Assembly: GCA_003225315.1 (NCBI GenBank)
Contig: QHZD01000017.1
Coordinates: forward strand, 186,001 to 250,000
Length of the DNA stretch: 64,000 nucleotides
From: Acidobacteriota bacterium
Lineage (GTDB): Bacteria > Acidobacteriota > Terriglobia > Acidiferrales > UBA7541
Direction: 5' to 3'
Part shown: piece after piece, positions 34,781 through 42,474 of the stretch
How positions within the stretch are numbered: position 1 is the first letter of the stretch
How the letters are laid out: the number at the start of each line of letters is the position of its first letter
Position numbers and translations under genes: made by a program
The notes under the pieces: generated by a model
Seen by the model: only the letters and a program-made list of their open reading frames with translations
Told to the model about the DNA's origin: nothing
Databases searched by the model: none

Positions 34781-35801
34781 CGCCGAATGGGAACCCCACG
34801 AAGCGACTTGGCTCGGCTGGCCGCACGAAGTAACCGACTGGCCCGGAAAATTCACAACCATTCCTTGGGCCTTTGCAGAAATCGTCCGCCACCTGTCGCA
34901 AGTCGAGCGCGTCTATCTTCTCGTTGAAGATCGCGCCGCCGAAGCGCGCGTTCGAAGCATGTTGAAAAAGTCCGGGGCCAATCTCGATGCCGTCGATTTT
35001 TTCCGCGTGCCCACGGATCGCGGCTGGATGCGCGACTCCGGCCCCATCTGCGTTCGAAACGAAGCCGGCGAAGTCGCCTACAACAATTTTCTTTTCAACG
35101 GCTGGGCGAAATATCCAAATCACAAAAAAGACGCCGCCGTCGCCGCCAAGGCCAACCAAAAGTCAAAACGCCGTGTCTGGCAGCCGCAGCACAAAGGCCG
35201 TCGCGTGATCCTCGAAGGCGGCAGCATCGACGTCAACGGCCGCGGAACGCTGCTCACCACGGAAGAATGCCTGCTCAGCAAAGTGCAGGAAAGAAATCGC
35301 GGATTCACCAAAGAGGATTACGCCGACGTTTTTCGCGAACACTTTGGCGTCACAAATGTTCTCTGGCTGAAAAATGGAATCGCCGGCGACGACACGCACG
35401 GCCACGTTGATGATCTCGCGCGTTTCGTGAATCCGTCAACGGTCGTAACGATTGTCGAGGATGATCCGAAAGATGCAAATTACGGCGCGCTGCAAGAGAA
35501 TCTCACGCTGTTGAAAGCGATGAAAGATCAGGATGGGCGGGAGCTGCGGGTGGAGACGCTTCCGATGCCCGCACCGGTTTATTTCGAAGAATTCCGGCTT
35601 CCCGCGAGCTACGCAAATTTTTACATCGCCAACAAAATTGTGCTCGTGCCCACGTTCAACGATCCGAACGATCGCGTCGCGCTGAATACTCTGGCGAAAC
35701 TATTCCCCGATCGCGAAGTCGTCGGCATCGCCTGCCGCGACCTTGTGCTCGGGTTGGGCACGATTCATTGCATGACGCAGCAGCAACCGAGCATCCGATG
35801 A
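34728..35801 (+). CDS. aguA: agmatine deiminase
   Basis: This is a 357-residue member of the guanidine-modifying fold. WMRDSGPICVRN carries a substrate aspartate, GGSIDVNGRGTLLTTEECLL the middle strand, GDDTHGHVDDLARF the catalytic His/Asp, and LGTIHCMTQQ near the C-terminus the nucleophile Cys348. It converts agmatine to N-carbamoylputrescine. The GTG at 34728 has GAGGT eight bases upstream. The N-terminal ten residues appear to have been replaced, because an older start survives upstream of a repeat insertion (34623). Together with aguB and the pyruvoyl decarboxylase it completes arginine to putrescine. Confidence 0.93.
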   Translation: MPRDQLISTPRSLGFRMPAEWEPHEATWLGWPHEVTDWPGKFTTIPWAFAEIVRHLSQVERVYLLVEDRAAEARVRSMLKKSGANLDAVDFFRVPTDRGWMRDSGPICVRNEAGEVAYNNFLFNGWAKYPNHKKDAAVAAKANQKSKRRVWQPQHKGRRVILEGGSIDVNGRGTLLTTEECLLSKVQERNRGFTKEDYADVFREHFGVTNVLWLKNGIAGDDTHGHVDDLARFVNPSTVVTIVEDDPKDANYGALQENLTLLKAMKDQDGRELRVETLPMPAPVYFEEFRLPASYANFYIANKIVLVPTFNDPNDRVALNTLAKLFPDREVVGIACRDLVLGLGTIHCMTQQQPSIR

Positions 35802-35823
35802 CGCATTTGCGCCTGTTTGCATC

Positions 35824-35873
35824 CCGCACGTTCTTGCGGGACGAGTCCTGCGCGAGTGCAGCGAGTCGAAGGA
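35824..35873. repeat. two adjacent hairpins downstream of aguA
   Basis: CCCGCA-CGTTCT-TGCGGG (35824-35841) and a GTCCTGCGC/GTCGAAGGAC inverted arrangement lie directly behind aguA. There is no T tract, so a canonical intrinsic terminator is not supported. The second looks like an interspersed repeat of the host genome. It may still act as an mRNA 3' end structure. Confidence 0.35.
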
Positions 35874-35960
35874 CCTACTGCGCGACTTCCAGCCGGCCCC
35901 CGATGATGGACTGACATTCAGAGAAGTTCAGCTACAATCGGTGGTCACCGTGGAGGCTTC

Positions 35961-36266
35961 ATGTTCGCCGCACACTTGCTCTTTCAGCAGGGTTTCGGAA
36001 TCTGGTTCCAGTCGCACGGCTTCGTTTCGTGGCTGCTCCTCGGCCTGGTCGCAGGATGGCTTGCGGGAAAAATCGCGCGTGGACGCGGATTTGGATGCAT
36101 CGCGGACATTGTGCTTGGCTTGATTGGTTCCTACATCGGCGGATGGGTCTTTGTGAAACTTGGAATTTTCGGCGGAGGATTCCTTTACTCACTCGCCGCC
36201 GCGACACTCGGCGCGGTCATTCTCGTATCCATCGCGCATCTTTTTGTTGGCGGCAATCATCATTGA
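35961..36266 (+). CDS. GlsB/YeaQ/YmgE family membrane protein
   Basis: This is a small (101-residue) Gly-rich membrane protein with three spans and the family pattern LLGLVAGWLAGKIARGRGFG, IVLGLIGSYIGGWVFVKLG and LAAATLGAVILVSIAHLF ('transglycosylase-associated', stress-linked). GGAGG precedes the ATG. It sits between the polyamine genes and RNase J with no clear operon link. The family is general-stress related in several bacteria. The biochemical role is unknown. Confidence 0.88.
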   Translation: MFAAHLLFQQGFGIWFQSHGFVSWLLLGLVAGWLAGKIARGRGFGCIADIVLGLIGSYIGGWVFVKLGIFGGGFLYSLAAATLGAVILVSIAHLFVGGNHH

Positions 36267-36382
36267 ACGCGCGAGTTCATCCAATTTGTTTACTAGCAAT
36301 TGTTTTTGCTAGTTATGAGTCACCAGTTACAAATCAGTTCCTATGATACGATTCTCGTTTGCGTCCCGGAGCTGACGCGTCA

Positions 36383-38050
36383 TTGAGCAAGACCGCGCAA
36401 TCCCTCACCGCCATCCCCCTGGGTGGTCTCGGCGAATTCGGCATGAACATGATGGCACTGCGGCTCGGCGACGATATCATCGTCATCGACGCGGGCATGA
36501 TGTTCCCGGAATCGGAGCTCCTGGGCGTCGACCTGGTCATTCCCGACATCACTTATTTGAAACAGAATCGCGCGCACGTCCGCGCGATCGTGCTGACGCA
36601 CGGGCATGAGGATCACATCGGGGCGCTGCCGTATATCCTGCGCGATTTGAACGTTCCGGTGTATGGAACGCGCTTCACGCTGGCGCTGGTGAAAAAGCGT
36701 CTAGATGAAGCGGGCTTGCTGGAGTCGAGCACGCTGCGCGAGGTGCTGCCGGGGCGGCTGGTGGAGGTCGGGCCGTTTGAAATTGAATTCATTTCCGTGA
36801 CGCACAGCACGGTGGATTGCGTGGCGCTGGCAATTCGCACGCCGCTCGGCGTGGTCATCCATACCGGAGATTTCAAGATTGACCAAACGCCAGTGGGCGG
36901 CGCGCCGTTTGATTTGCACTCGTTCGCCAAATACGGGACGGAGGGAGTGCTGGCGCTGTTCAGCGATTCGACGAACGTGGAGCGGCCCGGGTTTACGCCA
37001 TCGGAGCGGGCTGTCGTTCCGCGAATTGAAGAATTGTGCCGCTCGGCGCCGCGGCGCGTGATCTTGTCGTGCTTCGCTTCGTCGATTCATCGCATTCAGC
37101 AGGTCATCGACATTGGGTCGCGCGTGGGCCGCAAAGTGGCGTTCGTCGGGCGCAGCATGGTCGACAACGTGGAGATCGCGCACTCCCTGGAAATTCTGCA
37201 AATTCCGGATGGCATGGTGGTGCGGCCGCAGGATATTCGCGGATTCGATCCGAAGCGCATCATTATTCTGGCAAGTGGCAGCCAGGCAGAGCCGATGTCG
37301 TCGCTTTCGCGGATCGCGGTGGATAATCATCGCTTCGTTTCCGTGGATGAAAACGACAGCGTGATTCTTTCCGCGCGCATCATTCCGGGGAATGAAAAAT
37401 CTATTTTCCGCATGCTGGATCACATGTTCCGGCGGCGCGCGCTGGTTTATTACGACAATTCCGGCGGAATCATCCACGTTTCCGGCCACGGCAGCCAGGA
37501 AGAGCAGAAACTTTTGCTGCAACTGGTGAAGCCAAAATATTTCATCCCGGTACACGGGGAATACCGTCACCTGTTCCGGCACGCGGCGCTGGCGCATCAA
37601 CTGGGATCCGTTTCGCAGGAAATTTTGTTGCTCGAAGACGGCAGGCCGGTCGAATTCACGGAAGACGGGGCACGGCGGCTCGATCCAGTGACGGCCGGGC
37701 GAGTTTGCGTGGATTCCGGTTCGCTCGAAGAGATTGAAGAGGTGGTGATTCGCGACCGCAAGCATCTTTCCGAAGACGGCATCGTGGTGCCGATTATCGC
37801 CATCGACAAGCACACCGGAAAGATGGAGTCGCACCCGGAAATCGTGACGCGCGGATTGATGAGCGACAACGGCCAGGAACTGATCACCGGCGCGCGTGTG
37901 GTGGTTATGAAGACCGTTGAGGAATCGAACGCCGAGGAAAAATCGGACTGGGGCGTCATCAAGGAAAAAATCCGCGTGGACCTCAAGCGCTACATCAACA
38001 AACAAACTTCCAAACGGCCGCTGATTCTTCCCGTGATTCTGGAAGTGTAA
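36383..38050 (+). CDS. rnj: ribonuclease J
   Basis: This is a metallo-beta-lactamase/beta-CASP RNase of about 555 residues. IPLGGLGEFGMNMM is the usual start region, and HGHEDHIGALPY holds the zinc ligands. Others are SVTHSTVDCVALAI, HTGDFKID, SDSTNVERPGFTPSE and the C-terminal PVHGEYRHLFRHAALA. The enzyme has endo- and 5'-exonuclease activity on mRNA and matures rRNA. I place the start at the TTG at 36383 (GGAG upstream). Another TTG at 36359 would add eight residues. An MFS gene follows after 15 bp. Confidence 0.94.
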   Translation: MSKTAQSLTAIPLGGLGEFGMNMMALRLGDDIIVIDAGMMFPESELLGVDLVIPDITYLKQNRAHVRAIVLTHGHEDHIGALPYILRDLNVPVYGTRFTLALVKKRLDEAGLLESSTLREVLPGRLVEVGPFEIEFISVTHSTVDCVALAIRTPLGVVIHTGDFKIDQTPVGGAPFDLHSFAKYGTEGVLALFSDSTNVERPGFTPSERAVVPRIEELCRSAPRRVILSCFASSIHRIQQVIDIGSRVGRKVAFVGRSMVDNVEIAHSLEILQIPDGMVVRPQDIRGFDPKRIIILASGSQAEPMSSLSRIAVDNHRFVSVDENDSVILSARIIPGNEKSIFRMLDHMFRRRALVYYDNSGGIIHVSGHGSQEEQKLLLQLVKPKYFIPVHGEYRHLFRHAALAHQLGSVSQEILLLEDGRPVEFTEDGARRLDPVTAGRVCVDSGSLEEIEEVVIRDRKHLSEDGIVVPIIAIDKHTGKMESHPEIVTRGLMSDNGQELITGARVVVMKTVEESNAEEKSDWGVIKEKIRVDLKRYINKQTSKRPLILPVILEV

Positions 38051-38065
38051 CGGGCCGCCCTGCCG

Positions 38066-39343
38066 ATGGATGAACCTACCACCACACCCGCGTCGAGCGT
38101 TGGCCGGGCGGCGTTCACGTTTATCCTGATCGTGGTGGCGTTTGACATGGTGGCGTTTGGCATCATCGCGCCGGTGCTGCCCGATCTCATCCGGCAATTC
38201 GAGGGCGGAGATTTTGCCCGCGCTTCCAGCGTCACTGGCTATTTCGGATTTGCGTGGGCCACCATGCAATTTATTTTTTCGCCGATTCTGGGCGCTTGGT
38301 CGGACCGCTTTGGAAGGCGCCCGGTGATTCTGATTTCGTGCTTCGGATTGAGCATCGATTACGTTTTCATGGCGGTGGCGCCGTCGCTGCGATGGCTTTT
38401 GGTGGGCCGCATCATTTCCGGCATCACGACTTCCAACATATCCACGGCGTTCGCGTATGTCACCGATGTGACGAAGCCCGAGGAGCGGGCGAAACCCTTC
38501 GGCCTGATTAGCGCGGTGTTCGGTTTGGGGTTTGTGATTGGGCCGGCCGTGGGCGGCTGGCTGGGCAACATGAATCTGCGTTTTCCGTTCTGGGCGGCTG
38601 CGGCATTGAGCCTGGGCAATGCGCTCTACGGATATTTCGTGCTGCCGGAATCCTTGCCGCCGGAAAAGCGCGCGAAGAGCGCCTGGCACATGGCAAATCC
38701 TCTGGGCTCGTTGAGGCTTCTTAGCGCGAATCGAGAACTCGGCGGGCTTGCCGTGGTGACAACGCTTTACTATCTGGCGCACAACTCACTGCCTTCGATG
38801 TGGGCGCTTTACACCGAGTATCGCTACGCGTGGAGCCGGCGGGACGTTGGTCTTTCCCTGGCCGTTGTTGGCGTGTGCGCGGCGGTGGTTTCCGGAACGA
38901 TGGTCGGCCCGTATGTAAAACGCTTTGGCGAACGGCGGAGCCTTTTGTCGGGCTTGGTATTTGGGACAATCGGCTTCGCGGGCTTTGCGCTGGCGGCGCA
39001 CGGATGGGTCATCCTCGCTGTAATTCCTTTCATTGCGCTGTGGGGCATTGCAGCTCCGGCCATGCAGTCGCTGATGGCAAGGCATGTCGATCCTTCGTCG
39101 CAAGGCAAGCTCCAAGGGGCGATCAATTCGTTGCGCGCCATCACGGGAATGGCGGGCCCGGTGCTGTTCACGCAAATTTTCACGATTGCTATTTCGCCGC
39201 GCTATGGCATCCACTTGCCGGGCTCGCCGTACTATCTGGCGGCATTGCTTCTGGGAGCGAGCCTGCTGCTGGCGGTTTACGTGACAAGGCCGAGTGCAGT
39301 GACGAAGCCTGCTTCGTCAGTAGCAACCTCGAAAACACTGTAG
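38066..39343 (+). CDS. MFS transporter (TetA-like 12-span)
   Basis: This is a 425-residue major facilitator with twelve spans. It has the motif-A loop GAWSDRFGRRPVILIS between spans two and three, and a drug-antiporter type motif in span five (GLGFVIGPAVGGWLG). It most resembles the TetA/multidrug proton antiporters. The substrate is not predictable. It lies 15 bp behind RNase J. The C-terminal tail from LLLAVYVTRPSAV onward is repeated in a diverged copy behind the toxin-antitoxin cassette (40085-40171), so the present end of this gene may be a product of recombination. Confidence 0.88.
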   Translation: MDEPTTTPASSVGRAAFTFILIVVAFDMVAFGIIAPVLPDLIRQFEGGDFARASSVTGYFGFAWATMQFIFSPILGAWSDRFGRRPVILISCFGLSIDYVFMAVAPSLRWLLVGRIISGITTSNISTAFAYVTDVTKPEERAKPFGLISAVFGLGFVIGPAVGGWLGNMNLRFPFWAAAALSLGNALYGYFVLPESLPPEKRAKSAWHMANPLGSLRLLSANRELGGLAVVTTLYYLAHNSLPSMWALYTEYRYAWSRRDVGLSLAVVGVCAAVVSGTMVGPYVKRFGERRSLLSGLVFGTIGFAGFALAAHGWVILAVIPFIALWGIAAPAMQSLMARHVDPSSQGKLQGAINSLRAITGMAGPVLFTQIFTIAISPRYGIHLPGSPYYLAALLLGASLLLAVYVTRPSAVTKPASSVATSKTL

Positions 39344-39374
39344 GGAAGCCACGCCGAGCACATAAGCCCACACT

Positions 39375-39395
39375 TGTATTACAAAACGTAATACA
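39375..39395. promoter_or_regulatory. palindromic operator of the RHH/PIN toxin-antitoxin pair
   Basis: TGTATTAC-AAAAC-GTAATACA has perfect 8-bp arms and ends 25 bp before the antitoxin ATG. A plausible promoter (TTACAA, 17 bp, TTATAG at 39402) overlaps it, so binding of the antitoxin would block transcription. Ribbon-helix-helix antitoxins typically autoregulate through such sites. Confidence 0.65.
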
Positions 39396-39420
39396 GTACG
39401 CTTATAGACGAGGTAACACG

Positions 39421-39681
39421 ATGGCATCTCCTCTGACGCTAAGGTTGGACGAAAAAACCCGCAAACGCATCGCGCGAATCGCTCGCCGCAAGCGGCTCTC
39501 TACGTCGGAGGTCGTTCGCCAAGCGATTGAGGCGTGGGCGGAGCGGCACGAGCCGGTTACATCCCCGTATGAGGTAGTGAAGGATCTGCTGGGCGTCGTC
39601 CACGGAGGAAACCCGAAGGGGTCCGTGCAGACGGGCCGACGCTTTACCAAACTCCTGAAGCAGCGACGGAGCAGGCGTTGA
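39421..39681 (+). CDS. ribbon-helix-helix antitoxin (CopG/VapB-like)
   Basis: This is an 86-residue protein whose first 45 residues form a ribbon-helix-helix domain: strand SPLTLRLDEK, helices TRKRIARIARRKR and STSEVVRQAIEAWAERH. The C-terminal half, with DLLGVVHGGNPKGSVQTGRR, would wrap the toxin. GAGG lies upstream of the ATG, and a 21-bp palindrome upstream is the likely operator. Its stop overlaps the start of the PIN toxin (TTGA). Likely antidote and autorepressor. Confidence 0.88.
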   Translation: MASPLTLRLDEKTRKRIARIARRKRLSTSEVVRQAIEAWAERHEPVTSPYEVVKDLLGVVHGGNPKGSVQTGRRFTKLLKQRRSRR

Positions 39682-40082
39682 TCCTAGTAGATGCCGGGCC
39701 GCTGGTCGCGCTGGTCAATGCCGATGACCAATACCATTCCCGATGCATCGCGGCGCTGGAAACGTTTCGCGAGCCAATGGGTACGGTATGGCCCCCGTTG
39801 ACCGAGGCGATGTACTTCCTCGGTAACCTGCCGAAGGCGCAAGAAGCCCTTTGGGAAATGCTAGAACGCGGAGGCCTGGTACTTCTTCCTCTGGATGCCG
39901 CGGACGCTCCCCGGATCCGGGAGCTTATGCGGAAGTACGCGAACCGTCCCATGGATCTGGCTGATGCGGCTCTCCTTCGCGTGGCGGAGCGCGAAGGCAT
40001 CCGGAAGATATTCACAGTGGATCGTCGCGATTTCAGCGTTTATCGGCTTCACGGCCGGACGCGAGCCACGCTGCTTCCGTGA
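39678..40082 (+). CDS. PIN domain toxin (VapC-like ribonuclease)
   Basis: The 134-residue PIN domain keeps the acidic residues Asp5 (ILVDAGPLVAL), Glu43 (LTEAMYFL), Asp93/Asp96 (PMDLADAALL) and Asp115/Asp118 (FTVDRRDFS), which bind the metal used to cut RNA. The start is a TTG overlapping the antitoxin stop, so expression is coupled. Such toxins cleave tRNA or rRNA when free of the antitoxin. The cassette lies at the 3' end of an MFS gene and seems to be an insertion. Confidence 0.9.
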   Translation: MILVDAGPLVALVNADDQYHSRCIAALETFREPMGTVWPPLTEAMYFLGNLPKAQEALWEMLERGGLVLLPLDAADAPRIRELMRKYANRPMDLADAALLRVAEREGIRKIFTVDRRDFSVYRLHGRTRATLLP

Positions 40083-40171
40083 GGGCGAGTCTGCTGCTTG
40101 CGGTGTACGTGACGCGGCCAAGTGCGGTAAGCCAGCCGGCCGAACAAAGTGCCATCAATCCCAACCCGTGA
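40083..40171 (+). pseudogene. remnant of an MFS transporter 3' end
   Basis: From 40085 the frame reads ASLLLAVYVTRPSAV, identical over 15 residues to the end of the MFS protein at 39259-39303. The DNA differs at about nine positions, nearly all synonymous. It then diverges (SQPAEQSAINPNP) and stops at 40169-40171. No start or upstream part is present. It is the tail of a second, diverged allele or paralogue, left behind the toxin-antitoxin cassette. Confidence 0.75.
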
Positions 40172-40190
40172 AGATAAAACCAGAAGAAAC

Positions 40191-40341
40191 CTCACCGCTG
40201 AAGGGGTGAGCTACAGGTGGCTCATCCTCTGTAAAATAAGCAGAGAGATCCATCGACTCGCTCCGCTCGCTCAGGATAAGCATCCTTGTCGGATGTAAGA
40301 GAGATCCCTCACCCTGAAGGGGTGAGCCACAGGGCTCATCC
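40191..40341. repeat. pair of imperfect hairpin repeats
   Basis: Two related segments (40191-40226 and 40308-40341) both contain a CTCACC...GGTGAG hairpin around TGAAGGG, followed by ACAGG and CTCATCC. Between them is a second small inverted repeat (AGGATAAGCATCCT). The stretch 40172-40502 holds no gene. These look like interspersed repeats of the host, perhaps also acting as 3' ends. Confidence 0.55.
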
Positions 40342-40411
40342 ATATTGGACAGCTTATCTTCTCCGGATGCTTAGTTAACCATAACTGGCTCCCCCTCCCC
40401 CTGTTTTTCAT

Positions 40412-40486
40412 AAGTGTTCATTCTAAAGATAGTTAAAACCCTTTGTTTTGATACAGTTTTGGAAGTGTTGATTCTAAAGGGAGTTA
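40412..40486. repeat. 24-bp imperfect direct repeat upstream of the 3' end of a hypothetical gene
   Basis: 40412-40435 and 40463-40486 match at 21 of 24 positions (AAGTGTTCATTCTAAAG-type sequence), with starts 51 bp apart in an AT-rich stretch. No function is evident. It could be the relic of a target duplication or a tandem protein-binding site. Confidence 0.4.
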
Positions 40487-40502
40487 GGGTCTCTGCTCAC
40501 TT

Positions 40503-41057
40503 CTACGAAGTTTGATCGATGTTGATGGGATTAGGAACTGCAGGCGGCGCTGGTTGCGAAGTGAGATGTGGAGGTACTTGCGAGGCAGGAAGGGGCGCCG
40601 GTGGGGCGGGCTGAGATGCAGGCTTGGAAACCGGGGCGGAGGGAGTGAACGACGAACGGATGGCTCTGCGCCAGGCGTCCGAGCTGAATGCCTCACAGTA
40701 TTCATGCTGGGCGATGGGGATGGATTGGATCATGGTCTGGCTGAGATAGGCGAGCGTGGAGGCGACTTTGGGCTTGATTTGGCCTTGGGCAACGGCGGAG
40801 AAGAGGCGCGCCATGGCGGAGCTCAGGTCGCAAGCAGAAAGCAGATTTGTTGAAAGGAAGGAAGATATGTCCTCGCCGGCCTGCTTGGCGGCGAGGGCTT
40901 CGGCTTCTTTTTGGGCGTGGAAGTAACAGAGATGCGGATGGCCGGTGCGGCGCGGAGTGCGGCATTGGCGGCCATCGGCAAAGGTAAAAGCACACAGACC
41001 GGAACGGTCTTTTTTATGGGTGGCCGTAAAACGGCCAACGGATTTAATCGTGGACAT
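40503..41057 (-). CDS. hypothetical protein with N-terminal Cys/His motif and Pro-rich tail
   Basis: The 184-residue product begins with a probable zinc-binding motif, C-x7-8-C-x-TPRRTG-HPHLC-x2-H (residues about 22-47). A helical middle part follows (AMARLFSAVAQGQIKPKVAS, TLAYLSQTMIQSI). The last 45 residues are a low-complexity Pro/Ala/Ser tail. I recognise the pattern as a recurrent acidobacterial protein but know no function. The Cys/His start resembles small zinc motifs in phage-related 'HGG' proteins. AGGAGA precedes the ATG. It sits alone beside the wHTH/PLD cassette. Confidence 0.65.
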   Translation of the reverse strand: MSTIKSVGRFTATHKKDRSGLCAFTFADGRQCRTPRRTGHPHLCYFHAQKEAEALAAKQAGEDISSFLSTNLLSACDLSSAMARLFSAVAQGQIKPKVASTLAYLSQTMIQSIPIAQHEYCEAFSSDAWRRAIRSSFTPSAPVSKPASQPAPPAPLPASQVPPHLTSQPAPPAVPNPINIDQTS

Positions 41058-41287
41058 GGAAGTCTCCTGAACTAAAAGTTTTTAGTCGTAAGTTTTAAGT
41101 TGTAAGGGGAGTCTCGCGGAAGGCGAGGCGCACTTCTTTACGGGAGTAATGTAGCATAGTCGTAACCGGGTTGTCAATGAAAAACCGCTACGACCCCTGC
41201 CATGCTTTATGCACATTAATAATAAAAAAGGATTTAGTGAAGCCCGGTCTGGTATTCGGGGGGCAACTGTGAACCAAGAGATCTTAG

Positions 41288-42061
41288 TCAAAAGTCGGGC
41301 GAGTTTGCCCAACGCTCTTCAAAAGATTCAAAAAGTGTCTTTCTAATATCCTTTCCGAAGGGATCTTGTAGAAGAACCACGAACGATTCCTTGGCCCCAA
41401 TATCTTTGATTCCATGACCCACAAACCAGACTTCTTTGTCGAATAGTACGTATCTATCGTGCAGCTCGTGTGGGGCAGGATAGGCCTTAAATTCCGCGCT
41501 AGAGAACTCTTTCTTAAACCTTACCACCTCACGCTGAAGATGACCCAAATTCTTGGGCGGATGGGAGGTTAGGAATCGGATTCTACGGTGCCTTTGGAAG
41601 TCCTGCAGAAAATCGAGCGATTCCATGCCGAAATATTTATCCAGGATTCGCACATCTCCACTCGCCTTTTTCATGGCCTCCTTCACCACAAATCGTCTAT
41701 CGGACCACGGCGCTTTTCCCGTGATATGGAGCGCGAGGGGGCCTTGGTTTCCAGCCCGTTCCTCCAGGAACCTTTCGCCTTGCCCCACGATTCGAAATTC
41801 CGTCTCTTGACCCCTACCTTTCCTTGCGACAGCATCTCCAGCTCGGGCGAGTGCCCGCTGCACGCGCACAGAATTCAAACTAACGTTCGATCGAAGGAGC
41901 AGCTCTGAGAGTGCGCCAGCCGTGATGAATTCCGGGTAGTCATTGGAAAGTTTGGCTGCCTTTAATCCCCAAAGGCACTTCAGCAAAGGGGTGTCACAAC
42001 CCTCGACTTGCGGTAGGCGTCGAATGACGGATACCAACCCGTGAGATTTCTTGGTGGACAT
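41288..42061 (-). CDS. winged-helix plus PLD-like domain protein with variant catalytic motif
   Basis: The 257-residue protein has an N-terminal half (about 45-100) that looks like a winged helix (ITAGALSELLLRSNVSLNSV and ETEFRIVGQGERFLEE). Its C-terminal half resembles a phospholipase-D-like fold: DVRILDKYFGMESLDFLQDF, IRFLTSHPPKNLG, and the motif HDRYVLFD at 201-208, followed by GHGIKDIGAK. The usual HxKx4D is present as HxRx4D, with Arg in place of Lys. Such single-motif PLD domains occur as nuclease-like parts of defence and restriction-type systems. It starts 4 bp after the small gene upstream and ends the cassette. Activity is inferred. Confidence 0.62.
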   Translation of the reverse strand: MSTKKSHGLVSVIRRLPQVEGCDTPLLKCLWGLKAAKLSNDYPEFITAGALSELLLRSNVSLNSVRVQRALARAGDAVARKGRGQETEFRIVGQGERFLEERAGNQGPLALHITGKAPWSDRRFVVKEAMKKASGDVRILDKYFGMESLDFLQDFQRHRRIRFLTSHPPKNLGHLQREVVRFKKEFSSAEFKAYPAPHELHDRYVLFDKEVWFVGHGIKDIGAKESFVVLLQDPFGKDIRKTLFESFEERWANSPDF

Positions 42062-42065
42062 AGCT

Positions 42066-42425
42066 CTAAGATCCTGGCGGGTATTTTTGAATCCAGCGGT
42101 AGCTTCCTCTTTCCCCGTGCCGTGTCAGAAATTTCGCTCTTTCAAGTGCTTTGGCTAGGGAAGGCTTCGGGAAGTTGCAATCTATCTTGCCAAGTTCTTC
42201 TTCGACTGCTTGGAATTCCCTCTCAATTTTGAAAATGCTCTTTTGGTGCAGTCTGTGCAAAGCATCTGTTGGAGTGCGCGGATGTTCTGCAGACGCCGAA
42301 TGCGCCGACCTTGGCACATTGTGCTTCGTGGAGGGGGGCTTTGCGGTCGACCGTTTCAGCTTCAGGTCCACATCGCCTTCAAAAACGTGGCCGCTGTCGT
42401 CCTCTAATAGGAAAGAGAGTTTCAT
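42066..42425 (-). CDS. hypothetical protein, second gene of the wHTH/PLD cassette
   Basis: This is a 119-residue protein with a short beta-rich start (KLSFLLEDDSGHVFEGDVDL), a basic low-complexity middle, and a helical C-terminal part ending LTRHGERGSYRWIQKYPPG. The ATG at 42425 is chosen because AGGAG lies eight bases upstream. A GTG two codons earlier is possible. It is squeezed between the winged-helix gene and the PLD-like gene with gaps of about 50 and 4 bp, so it is part of the same transcript. No family recognised. Confidence 0.55.
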   Translation of the reverse strand: MKLSFLLEDDSGHVFEGDVDLKLKRSTAKPPSTKHNVPRSAHSASAEHPRTPTDALHRLHQKSIFKIEREFQAVEEELGKIDCNFPKPSLAKALERAKFLTRHGERGSYRWIQKYPPGS

Positions 42426-42474
42426 CGTCACGTCTCCTAGTTACAGCCCGGACCTCAACATGCGCGTTTGGAAA

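Noticed and set aside
35824-35873. intrinsic terminator of agmatine deiminase
   Set aside because: Stable hairpins are present but no T tract follows on either strand. Listed only as repeats.
36701-38782. 693-codon open frame on the minus strand opposite RNase J and the MFS gene
   Set aside because: It is a mirror frame caused by high GC codon bias. Its product is rich in Arg and His without any domain, while the plus strand encodes a complete RNase J.
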